Positions 29,153 through 37,176 of a stretch of 64,000 bases of DNA are shown here, in pieces. The notes under the pieces are model-generated. The model was not told the DNA's origin, searched no databases, and saw only the letters and a list, made by a program, of their open reading frames with translations. Numbering within the stretch: position 1 is the stretch's first letter; the number at the start of each line of letters is the position of its first letter. The stretch covers positions 62,001 through 126,000 of the forward strand of contig NZ_CAAHFN010000022.1 of NCBI RefSeq assembly GCF_900961225.1, in the 5' to 3' direction. The DNA comes from Modicisalibacter radicis (GTDB lineage: Bacteria > Pseudomonadota > Gammaproteobacteria > Pseudomonadales > Halomonadaceae). The position numbers were made by a program, and so were the translations under genes.

Positions 29153-30457
29153 TTACTGGCTGGCTGCCTGTGCTTCGCCGCCGCCACAGCTCTTCTCGAC
29201 CACGTTGTAGTTGCCGCACTCCAGCGGCTTGCGCCAGTCGCTGATCAGATCGCGCGAGCCGGGCAGGTAGTCGGACCAGGCATCGCCGGCCACGGTGGAA
29301 GGGGTCTGCCAGACGATCGAGAACTGGCCGTTGTCCTGGATTTCGCCGATCAGCACCGGCTTGGTGATGTGATGGTTGGGCATCATCGCCGCGTAGCCGC
29401 CGGACAGGTTGGGCACGCTCACGCCGATGATCGCGTCCTTGACCGCATCGACATCGGCGGTGCCGGCTTTCCTGACTGCCTCTTTCCACATGTTGAAACC
29501 GATGTAGTGGGCTTCCATGGGATCATTGGTCACGGCGCTCTCGTCGCCGGTGTATTCGATCCAGTTGTCGATGAAGTCGTAGTTGGCATCGGTGTCGACG
29601 CTCATGAAGTAGTTCCAGGCGGCCAGGTGACCGACCAGCGGGGCGGTATCGATGCCCGAGAGCTCCTGTTCGCCCACCGAGAAGGCGATGACCGGGATGT
29701 CGGCGGCGTCGATGCCCTGGTTGCCCAGCTCGCGATAGAACGGCACGTTGGCGTCGCCGTTGATGGTCGAGACCACGGCAGTCTTCTTGCCGGCGCTGCC
29801 GAAACGCTTGATCTCGGAGACGATGTTCTGCCAGTCGGAGTGCCCGAACGGCGTGTAGTTGATCATGATGTCTTCCTGCGCCACGCCATGACCCTCGAGG
29901 TAGGCCTCGAGAATCTTGTTGGTGGTACGCGGGTAGACGTAATCGGTCCCGGCCAGCACCCAGCGCTCGACGCCGACGTTGTTCATCAGGTAATCGACGG
30001 CGGGGATCGCCTGCTGGTTGGGCGCGGCGCCGGTATAGAAGACATTCTCTGAAGATTCTTCGCCTTCATACTGCACCGGGTAGAAAAGTAGACCGTTGAG
30101 CTCCTCGACCACCGGCAGCACCGACTTGCGCGACACGGAGGTCCAGTTGCCGAAGATCACGTCGACCTTGTCCTGCTCGAGCAGTTGGCGCGCTTTTTCG
30201 GCGAACAGCGGCCAGTCGGAAGCCGGGTCGACGACCACCGGCTCGAGCTGGCGTCCCAGCAGGCCGCCCTGAGCATTCTGCTGTTCGATGAGCATCAACA
30301 TTTCGTCCTTCAGCGTCGACTCGCTGATCGCCATGGTGCCGGACAGAGAATGCAGAATGCCCACCTTGATGGGATCTTCTTGCGCGAACGCAGGGACGGA
30401 GATTCCCAGACCGACCATGGAAGCCATAATCCATTGATGGAAGTTGCGGGTATGCAC
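29153..30457 (-). CDS. urtA: Urea ABC transporter substrate-binding protein UrtA
   Basis: Periplasmic urea-binding protein. I chose the GTG at 30457 (434 residues), since AAGGAG lies six bases upstream and it gives a signal peptide ending near VPAFA|QEDP. IKVGILHSLSGTMAISE, DVIFGNWTSVSRKSVLPVVE, FYPVQYEGEESS and TGAAPNQQAIPAV are typical of UrtA. First gene of the urt-ure unit, under the sigma-54 promoter at 30546-30560. Confidence 0.94.
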   Translation of the reverse strand: MHTRNFHQWIMASMVGLGISVPAFAQEDPIKVGILHSLSGTMAISESTLKDEMLMLIEQQNAQGGLLGRQLEPVVVDPASDWPLFAEKARQLLEQDKVDVIFGNWTSVSRKSVLPVVEELNGLLFYPVQYEGEESSENVFYTGAAPNQQAIPAVDYLMNNVGVERWVLAGTDYVYPRTTNKILEAYLEGHGVAQEDIMINYTPFGHSDWQNIVSEIKRFGSAGKKTAVVSTINGDANVPFYRELGNQGIDAADIPVIAFSVGEQELSGIDTAPLVGHLAAWNYFMSVDTDANYDFIDNWIEYTGDESAVTNDPMEAHYIGFNMWKEAVRKAGTADVDAVKDAIIGVSVPNLSGGYAAMMPNHHITKPVLIGEIQDNGQFSIVWQTPSTVAGDAWSDYLPGSRDLISDWRKPLECGNYNVVEKSCGGGEAQAASQ

Positions 30458-30545
30458 TTGAGTCTCCTTGCTTATGTTGTCTTTGTATCCAGCGAGAACG
30501 ACTATCGGGCCATTACTGGTTACTATTTTTGGACAAACAACTATC

Positions 30546-30560
30546 GCAAGGGCTGTGCCA
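30546..30560 (-). promoter_or_regulatory. Sigma-54 (RpoN) promoter of urtA
   Basis: The minus strand reads TGGCAC, five bases, TTGC, an exact match to the -24/-12 consensus TGGCAC-N5-TTGC with correct GG/GC spacing. The predicted start of transcription is about 30534, giving a 5' leader of about 77 nt. Confidence 0.85.
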
Positions 30561-30636
30561 CTTCCTCGATAACCTTTTTTAGTCCTTAAAATACAATGAC
30601 TTGACAAAACTTGAGGCACTATCATAAAACTTCGCC

Positions 30637-30653
30637 CGCACAATTATGGTGCA
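30637..30653 (-). promoter_or_regulatory. NtrC-like binding site, proximal
   Basis: The minus strand reads TGCACCATAATTGTGCG: 15 of 17 positions fit the dyad TGCACCA-N3-TGGTGCA. It is centred about 111 bases upstream of the predicted start, where NtrC enhancer sites usually lie. Confidence 0.7.
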
Positions 30654-30699
30654 CGCATGAAGAAACAGCGCCCCATGAGCGGGCCTTGACCGTCCGAAG

Positions 30700-30716
30700 C
30701 GCACCGGTTTGGCGCA
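30700..30716. promoter_or_regulatory. NtrC-like binding site, distal
   Basis: CGCACCGGTTTGGCGCA matches the same dyad at all but three positions. Its centre is 63 bp (six helical turns) from the proximal site, which would allow cooperative binding. Confidence 0.5.
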
Positions 30717-30773
30717 AGGCGCGGTATACAAAACAGGCGTGGTCGTTAACCGTGCAAAAGTATCAGGCTGGCG

Positions 30774-31892
30774 CTAGCGGGACAGGATGAGCAGGTCGTC
30801 ACTGACGACCAAGCGCCGGCGTCCGGCACGCTTGGCGCTGTACAGAGCCCGGTCGGCCAACTCGAACCACAGGGTCACCGAACCTTTCTCGGGAGCCAGC
30901 GCGCCACCGCCACTGAAATGAATCTCGCCGTGAGCCAACGGCTGTAAACGACATCGCTCGCGAAGCTGCCTATCGAAGGCCTCGAGCAACGCCTGGGAGG
31001 CGCGCGGCATCAGAACGCAGAACTCCTCGCCACCACAACGTCCGACGATTGCATCGTATTGCCGGGCGATTTCGCCGAGCAGCGCGGCAAAGTGCAGCAA
31101 TGCCTGGTCACCGTAGGGATGACCGTAGTTGTCGTTGACCTGCTTGAAGTGGTCGAGATCATAGATCAGCAGCGCCAAGTCCGGCTTATCGCCTGCCAAC
31201 TCGGCCTCGGCCGTTTCGTGAAAGGCTGCATGATTGAGCAGACCGGTCAGGCTGTCCCGACGCGCCTGTTCACGCAAGCGCGCCGCATAGTCGCGGCTCA
31301 GGCGCCGCTCGCTCTCCACGCGGCGAATGTGGCCACTAACCATGACCATAAGGATCGCCACATTGAGGTAATAGCTGAAGATCAGGTCGGCGGCCTGCTG
31401 GGTGGCACTCGGATAGGCCGCAATCCAGCTGGGGTGATAGCTTTCGAGCAGGATCATCAACGCGGGCATGATCAGAAACCCTGCCAGGACCAACCACCGC
31501 CGCCAGCCATGGGCTGGAATCACTCCCAGCGAATAGGCCGCCGCCATCAGGAAGAACATCAGTGTCGGCCCCGACATGCCCTGGTTGAACAGCCAATTGA
31601 CCGGCATCATCACGAAGATGATCAACAGGCAGAACCACCAGGCCATCCGCTCGGCATCCGCGCGCCAACGTGAGCGATACCACATCCACAGCACGGTCAA
31701 AGCAAAGCCTTCGAGAAGCAGACCGTATAACGGCGGACTCAACGACAGAATCACGTTGAACATCCCCGAAAAGGCGCCAACCCAGGCTGCAACGAACAGG
31801 AACGCCAGGTGCATGCGCTGCAGCGGCGAGTTGGCACCGCCTACCACCACCCGCCAAACACGCGTCACCCACCGCCATGACCTTGCCTTCAT
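30774..31892 (-). CDS. Membrane-bound GGDEF diguanylate cyclase
   Basis: Probably makes cyclic di-GMP. The 372 residues have about six transmembrane helices (about 30-195) with no recognised sensory domain. A GGDEF domain follows: RDSLTGLLNHAAF, YDLDHFKQVNDNYGH and the active-site GGEEF. The inhibitory RxxD is displaced by one residue, so product inhibition may be absent. Start ATG 31892 preferred over a GTG at 31916. Confidence 0.9.
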   Translation of the reverse strand: MKARSWRWVTRVWRVVVGGANSPLQRMHLAFLFVAAWVGAFSGMFNVILSLSPPLYGLLLEGFALTVLWMWYRSRWRADAERMAWWFCLLIIFVMMPVNWLFNQGMSGPTLMFFLMAAAYSLGVIPAHGWRRWLVLAGFLIMPALMILLESYHPSWIAAYPSATQQAADLIFSYYLNVAILMVMVSGHIRRVESERRLSRDYAARLREQARRDSLTGLLNHAAFHETAEAELAGDKPDLALLIYDLDHFKQVNDNYGHPYGDQALLHFAALLGEIARQYDAIVGRCGGEEFCVLMPRASQALLEAFDRQLRERCRLQPLAHGEIHFSGGGALAPEKGSVTLWFELADRALYSAKRAGRRRLVVSDDLLILSR

Positions 31893-32023
31893 TTCGCGTT
31901 CACCCGCCTTCGCCACCGGTCGCTCATATGAGTCCGGCCACCGAGCCTGCGGCGGCCTTGGCTGGTTATATCACGCGCTGCTATTGAAATCTTAACCCGC
32001 GCAGGGACTCTCTCAGCGGCCAT

Positions 32024-33829
32024 TCAACCCTGCGGGTAGAAGTCCTCCTCGTCCAGATTCATCAACGGCTCGGCGCCCGCCTCGATCTGCCGTTCCAGCG
32101 CCTCGATGCGCGGCAACAGGCGTGTCAGGTAATGGCGGCCGACCGCCAGCTTGGTACGGTAGAAGCGCTCGCCGGCAGCGCCGCCTTCGCTCAGCCCACG
32201 CTGCGCCGCCCGCATCATCTTCCACCACATCCAGGCGTAGGCGACATGGCCCAGCAGGTTGAGGTAGTCGGCCGCGGCGGCACCGAGCTCCTCCGGCCGC
32301 TTGTCGCTTTGTCCGAGCACGTCGGCGGTGACATTCTCGAGCAGCACCAGCGCCAGCGAGATGCGCGTATGCGCATCGTGCAATTCGGGCCCGGCCCGTT
32401 CACCGAGGTCCTCGCGCATGGCTGCAACGAACTGCACGAGATAGCTGCCGCGATTGCGGACGAGCTTGCGCCCCACCAGGTCCATGGCCTGCACGCCATT
32501 GGTGCCCTCGTAGATCATGGCGATACGCGCATCGCGCACGTATTGCTCGGCGCCCCACTCCACGCAGTAGCCACTGCCGCCGTAGATCTGCTGGGCTTCG
32601 ACCGTCGCCTCGAACCCCCGATCGGTGAGGAATGCCTTGGCCACCGGGGTGAGCAGCGCGACCAGCGCCTCGGCCTCGTCACGCACCGCTTCCTCGGGGT
32701 GGAACTTGGCGCGATCGAGCTGCTGCGCCACGAAGGCGGCAAAGGCACGCCCGCCCTCGTTCCAGGCACGCACGTTGAGCGCCATGCGCCGCACGTCGGG
32801 GTGCACCAGGATCGGATCCGCCGGCTGCTCGGGCTGCTGCGCACCACCCGGCGCACGGCTCTGCCGACGCTCGCGGGCGAAGTCCATGGCGCTCTGATAG
32901 GCCACCTCGCCCAGCCCCAGCCCCTGGATGCCGATCGACAGCCGCTCGTAGTTCATCATCGTGAACATGGTCGCCAGCCCCTGGTGCGGCTCGCCGATCA
33001 GCACCCCCTGCGCTTCATCGAAGTGCATCACGCAGGTCGCGCTGCCCTTGATGCCCATCTTGTGCTCCAGCCCGCCGCAGCTGACGCCATTGGCCTCGCC
33101 CAGCGTGCCATCCTCGGCGACCGTGCGCTTGGGCACCAGAAACAGCGAGATGCCCCGCGTGCCCTCCGGCGCATCGGGCAACCTGGCGAGCACCAGATGA
33201 ACGATGTTGTCGACCATGTCGTGTTCGCCGCCGGTGATCCAGATCTTGCTGCCAGTGATCGCATAGCCGCCGTCCGCGTCGGGCACGGCGCGGGTCTTGA
33301 TCAGCCCCAGGTCGGTGCCGCAGTGCGGTTCGGTCAGGCACATGCTGCCCAGCCACTCGCCGGCGTACATCTTCGGCAGGAAGCGCTGCTTGATCGCCTG
33401 CGAAGCGTGATGATCGAGCAACAGCGCCGCCCCGGTATTCAACGCGGGATACAGCGCGAAGCTTGCGTTGCTGGCATAGAGCATCTCCTCGAAGGCCACG
33501 GTGAGCAGCTTGGGCATGCCCTGGCCCTCGTACTCGGGATTGCCGCCCAGCCCGAACCAGCCCCCCTCGGCCAGGGTCCGCCGGGCCTCCTTGAAGCCAC
33601 TGGGCGTGGTGACCCGCCCCGCTTCGAAACCACACCCCTCGGCGTCGCCGCTCTGGTTGAGGGGAAACAGCTCGGCCTGGGTGACTCGCGCGCCCTCCTC
33701 GAGGATCGCCTCGGCAAGGTCGGGGGTCACTTCGGCGGTCCCGGGCATCGCGGCCCACTCCTCGCCGGCCTGAAAGACCTCGTTGAGCACGAAGCGCATG
33801 TCGCGCAGCGGCGCCTGATAGCTGGCCAT
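32024..33829 (-). CDS. Acyl-CoA dehydrogenase, long AcdB-type
   Basis: FAD-dependent first step of beta-oxidation. 601 residues: N-terminal helical domain, CLTEPHCGTDLG and ITGSKIWITGGEHD in the beta domain, catalytic Glu in IYEGTNGVQAMDLVGRK (about residue 450) and an extra C-terminal helical domain typical of long family members. The start MASYQAPLRDM has AGGAG upstream. A fatty-acid-regulator-like palindrome lies at 33894. Confidence 0.93.
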   Translation of the reverse strand: MASYQAPLRDMRFVLNEVFQAGEEWAAMPGTAEVTPDLAEAILEEGARVTQAELFPLNQSGDAEGCGFEAGRVTTPSGFKEARRTLAEGGWFGLGGNPEYEGQGMPKLLTVAFEEMLYASNASFALYPALNTGAALLLDHHASQAIKQRFLPKMYAGEWLGSMCLTEPHCGTDLGLIKTRAVPDADGGYAITGSKIWITGGEHDMVDNIVHLVLARLPDAPEGTRGISLFLVPKRTVAEDGTLGEANGVSCGGLEHKMGIKGSATCVMHFDEAQGVLIGEPHQGLATMFTMMNYERLSIGIQGLGLGEVAYQSAMDFARERRQSRAPGGAQQPEQPADPILVHPDVRRMALNVRAWNEGGRAFAAFVAQQLDRAKFHPEEAVRDEAEALVALLTPVAKAFLTDRGFEATVEAQQIYGGSGYCVEWGAEQYVRDARIAMIYEGTNGVQAMDLVGRKLVRNRGSYLVQFVAAMREDLGERAGPELHDAHTRISLALVLLENVTADVLGQSDKRPEELGAAAADYLNLLGHVAYAWMWWKMMRAAQRGLSEGGAAGERFYRTKLAVGRHYLTRLLPRIEALERQIEAGAEPLMNLDEEDFYPQG

Positions 33830-33893
33830 GAAACACTCCTGGAAGCGGTTGGCTGAAAGTACGGTTTGCCTGAATGCACTCGGCAGCACAAGG

Positions 33894-33913
33894 ATTCAAA
33901 CGGTCGATTGAAT
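33894..33913. promoter_or_regulatory. PsrA/FadR-like operator upstream of the acyl-CoA dehydrogenase
   Basis: ATTCAAACGGTCGATTGAAT is a 20-bp imperfect palindrome. It contains CAAAC-N4-GATTG, one change from the CAAAC-N4-GTTTG core bound by PsrA-type TetR regulators of fatty acid oxidation. It lies 65 bp before the dehydrogenase start. Confidence 0.45.
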
Positions 33914-33997
33914 ACTAGCCCAGACTTCGAACGGGTTATAGCCCGACGTGCGCCCTCGTCGTTTGGCCGACGCGCTCGACGATGGCATGCTGAGCGC

Positions 33998-34462
33998 ATG
34001 ACCAGACGACTGCTGATCGTGGCGCACGCACCTTCGCCGAACACCCGACGGCTCTGCGACGCCGTCGCGCGCGGCGCCGACCATGACGAGATAGAAGACA
34101 TCGCGGTGATCGTCAAACCACCGCTCGAGGCCGGACCCGACGACGTGCTTGACTGCGATGCGATCATCCTCGGCACGCCCGAGAATCTCGGCACCATGAG
34201 CGGTGCGCTCAAGGATTTCTTCGACCGCAGCTATTATCCGTTGCTGGACGCGCGCCAGGGACTGCCCTGCGCGCTGTACGTGCGTGCCGGACGCGACGGT
34301 ACCGGCACCCGCCGGGCCGTGGAATCGATCGTTTCGGGGCTGCGCTGGCAATGGGCGCAGCCGCCGTTGATCCTGCAGGGTGAATGGCAGGAACGCTTCG
34401 TCGAGCAGGCCGGGGAGCTAGGCCTCTACATGGCCGCCGCGCTGGACAACGGTATCGCCTGA
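33998..34462 (+). CDS. Flavodoxin-like NAD(P)H oxidoreductase
   Basis: 154 residues with a flavodoxin fold: RRLLIVAHAPSPNTRRLCDAV binds the FMN phosphate and GTPENLGTMSGALKDFFDR forms the isoalloxazine loop, as in WrbA/NAD(P)H-dependent FMN reductase relatives. Ribosome site is weak; the ATG at 33998 begins the homology. It is divergent from the acyl-CoA dehydrogenase. The electron acceptor is unknown. Confidence 0.78.
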   Translation: MTRRLLIVAHAPSPNTRRLCDAVARGADHDEIEDIAVIVKPPLEAGPDDVLDCDAIILGTPENLGTMSGALKDFFDRSYYPLLDARQGLPCALYVRAGRDGTGTRRAVESIVSGLRWQWAQPPLILQGEWQERFVEQAGELGLYMAAALDNGIA

Positions 34463-34688
34463 GCTTCTTCATTGCGCCGGCCACGGCCATGCAACCCGGT
34501 CGGATTGCATGCTCCGGTGGCAACTGTCGTCACTTTGCGTCAGGATAAAGGCGCTCTTTGAGACGATCTTGCGTGACATATCAAGGCGCAAGACAACATG
34601 GACATAGAGAGTACTCCCCACGCAATCTCGACCCGAGGGCGAGTCCTTCGGGACACGCTTTGTACATCGTAACGATACGGAGATGCCC

Positions 34689-36359
34689 ATGGCTGACAAT
34701 TCCAACAGGCCACCCGACTCGACGCCGCCCGAGGCCCCGGAAGGCATTCCTGCGCCAACCGGTCGCTCGAATCTCATCGACACCGATTACGTCATTGGCC
34801 AGGACAACGTCACCACGCGCCGATTCGGTGTGGATGTCGACCTGCACGGCAAGGTCTTCGCGATCTCTTCCTTGCTGATTCTGTTCTTCGTGTTCATCAC
34901 CCTGGCACTGCCGGACCAGATGGGCCCGATCTTCAACGGCGCCAAGAGCTGGCTGACCGGCAACCTGACCTGGCTGTTCCTGTTCGCCGCCAACATTTTC
35001 GTCGTGCTCACGGTGGTGCTGATCTTCACCCCGCTGGGCAAGGTGCGCATCGGCGGCATGGAGGCCAAGCCGGACTTCAGCTACGCCGGCTGGTTCGCCA
35101 TGCTGTTCGCGGCGGGCATGGGCATCGGTCTGATGTTCTACGGCGTCTCCGAACCGATAACCCACTTCGGAACCTCGATGTCGGGTACCGCCGCGGAGGG
35201 CGGCGCGCGCACCGACTGGGCACCGCTGGGCGCCGCCGCGGGCGATGAACAAGGCGCCATCTCGTTGGGCATGGCCGCGACCATCTTCCACTGGGGGCTG
35301 CATCCCTGGGCAATCTATGCCGTGGTCGCCCTGGCCCTGGCGTTGTTCTCGTACAACAAGGGCCTGCCGCTGACCATGCGTTCGGTCTTCTACCCGATTC
35401 TCGGCGAGCGGATCTGGGGCTGGCCGGGCCACGTGATCGACATTCTGGCCGTGTTCGCCACCCTGTTCGGCCTGGCGACGTCGCTCGGCCTGGGTGCCTC
35501 GCAGGCCTCCGCGGGTCTTAGCTACCTGTTCGACACACCCAACACCAACGTGACCATGGTGGTGTTGATCATGGGCATTACCGCCGTGGCCCTGCTATCG
35601 GTACTCGCCGGCGTCGACAAGGGTGTGCAGCGCCTGTCGCAGCTCAACATGGGGCTGGCCTTCCTGCTGCTGATGTTCGTCATCCTGGTCGGGCCGACAT
35701 TGATGATCCTCACCGGCTTTTTCGAGAACCTGACGAGCTATCTGGTGCATCTGCCCGCGCTATCCAATCCGTTCGGACGCGAGGACGTCAACTTCAGCCA
35801 GGGCTGGACCGCCTTCTACTGGGCCTGGTGGATCAGCTGGTCACCGTTCGTCGGCATGTTCATCGCCCGGGTCAGCCGCGGCCGCAGCGTCCGCGAATTT
35901 CTGATCGCCGTGCTGCTCGTGCCTTCGCTGGTCTCGGTATTGTGGATGACCGCCTTCGGTGGCACAGCCATCCATCAACTGGTGGCCGACAACTTCGAAG
36001 GCGTCAAGAACGCCGCGCTCGAGCTGCAACTGTTCGTCATGCTCGGACAACTGCCGCTGGCCAGCATCACCTCCTTCGTGGGCATCGTGCTGGTCATGGT
36101 GTTCTTCATCACCTCGTCGGACTCCGGCTCGCTGGTGATCGACTCCATCACCGCCGGCGGCAAGGTCGACGCCCCCAAGCCCCAGCGCGTGTTCTGGGCG
36201 CTGATCGAGGGGGCCATCGCCATCGCGCTGCTGCTCGGCGGCGGCCTGATGGCGCTCCAGGCGGCGGTGATCACCACCGGGCTGCCCTTCACGATCGTCT
36301 TGCTGGCGGCGTGCTACGCCATCGTCAAGGGGCTGATGAGCGAGCCACGCGCCGCCTAG
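34689..36359 (+). CDS. BCCT family betaine/choline/carnitine transporter
   Basis: Sodium- or proton-driven uptake of a trimethylammonium osmolyte such as glycine betaine. 556 residues, 12 helices, with GMGIGLMFYGVSEPITH (substrate/Na site), HWGLHPWAIYAV and the signature WAWWISWSPFVGMFIARVSR. A soluble Pro-rich N-terminus of about 60 residues precedes helix 1. The ATG at 34689 is preferred because GGAG is six bases upstream; another ATG lies at 34683. Terminated at 36385-36411. Confidence 0.93.
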   Translation: MADNSNRPPDSTPPEAPEGIPAPTGRSNLIDTDYVIGQDNVTTRRFGVDVDLHGKVFAISSLLILFFVFITLALPDQMGPIFNGAKSWLTGNLTWLFLFAANIFVVLTVVLIFTPLGKVRIGGMEAKPDFSYAGWFAMLFAAGMGIGLMFYGVSEPITHFGTSMSGTAAEGGARTDWAPLGAAAGDEQGAISLGMAATIFHWGLHPWAIYAVVALALALFSYNKGLPLTMRSVFYPILGERIWGWPGHVIDILAVFATLFGLATSLGLGASQASAGLSYLFDTPNTNVTMVVLIMGITAVALLSVLAGVDKGVQRLSQLNMGLAFLLLMFVILVGPTLMILTGFFENLTSYLVHLPALSNPFGREDVNFSQGWTAFYWAWWISWSPFVGMFIARVSRGRSVREFLIAVLLVPSLVSVLWMTAFGGTAIHQLVADNFEGVKNAALELQLFVMLGQLPLASITSFVGIVLVMVFFITSSDSGSLVIDSITAGGKVDAPKPQRVFWALIEGAIAIALLLGGGLMALQAAVITTGLPFTIVLLAACYAIVKGLMSEPRAA

Positions 36360-36384
36360 GCGCATGACGTCACTGCCCATGCAG

Positions 36385-36411
36385 AGAGCGGCCCGCGGGC
36401 CGCTCTTTTTT
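36385..36411 (+). terminator. Rho-independent terminator of the BCCT gene
   Basis: AGAGCGGCCC (36385-36394) pairs with GGGCCGCTCT (36397-36406); six T occupy 36406-36411. Confidence 0.9.
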
Positions 36412-36447
36412 ATGCCTCTCCGTCGCCGGGGCGATGACGCAAGCGTC

Positions 36448-37176
36448 TCAACGCCAGAATGTGCCGACCGGGGTCTGCCAGGAATAGTGACGGGCGATCT
36501 GCGCCTGCAATAGCTCGGCGGTGGCCAGGGCGTCACTCAGGGCATGATGGCCGGTGTAGGCCGGCAGATTGTAGCGCTGACGACTCTCGTGCAGGCGGAT
36601 CGACGCCGGCGGTCGCCCCATCAGACGCCGTAGCCACAGCCAGTGCCGTCGGCGATGGCGCACCGCCTCCAGCGACATGGTGTCGATCATCGGAAACAGC
36701 AGGTGCTCGTCGAGCCGTTCGTGTATCGCCGCGTCGAGGAACTCGCGTTCGATGGGACGGTAATGAACCACCGCCAGCCGTCCGGCCATGCAAGCCAGCA
36801 GCTCGTCGAGTACGCTGTCCAGGTCAGGTGCACTGGCCACTTCCGAATGGGTAATGTGGTGAAACGTCACCGACTCGGCACTCAGCGGGCGACGTGGCGC
36901 CACCACCCAGTAGCGCGCCTCGCTGAGCCGGATGCGCTCCAGCGTGAACGGTACCACGCCGATGCTGACGATGCCGTGGCGGCTCGCATCCAGGCCGGTG
37001 GTTTCCAGATCCATCGCCACCAGCGGCACTTCGCCAATCGGTGTATCCGGATCGGGCGTGCCGCTGGCGTAATAGCGCTCGAGACGCGGGTCCTTGGCGT
37101 CCTTGGCCCGCGATGCCAGATAGGTCGGCCAATCGGGCACCTGCTTGCTTAGCCGGGAGAACAGGCGCGTCGCCAT
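36448..37176 (-). CDS. DnaQ-like 3'-5' exonuclease
   Basis: 242 residues of the DEDD exonuclease superfamily: VAMDLETTGLDASRHGIVSIG (ExoI, Asp and Glu), a central ExoII Asp region (LAVVHYRPIEREFLD) and HHALSDALATAELL (ExoIII, His and Asp). It overlaps the upstream cNMP/CBS gene by one base. This pair is common in Pseudomonas and Halomonas; its role is not established. Confidence 0.88.
   Translation of the reverse strand: MATRLFSRLSKQVPDWPTYLASRAKDAKDPRLERYYASGTPDPDTPIGEVPLVAMDLETTGLDASRHGIVSIGVVPFTLERIRLSEARYWVVAPRRPLSAESVTFHHITHSEVASAPDLDSVLDELLACMAGRLAVVHYRPIEREFLDAAIHERLDEHLLFPMIDTMSLEAVRHRRRHWLWLRRLMGRPPASIRLHESRQRYNLPAYTGHHALSDALATAELLQAQIARHYSWQTPVGTFWR

Noticed and set aside
30774-31892. 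Product-inhibition I-site in the diguanylate cyclase
   Set aside because: RQYD is present but six and not five residues before GGEEF, so the canonical spacing is not met.
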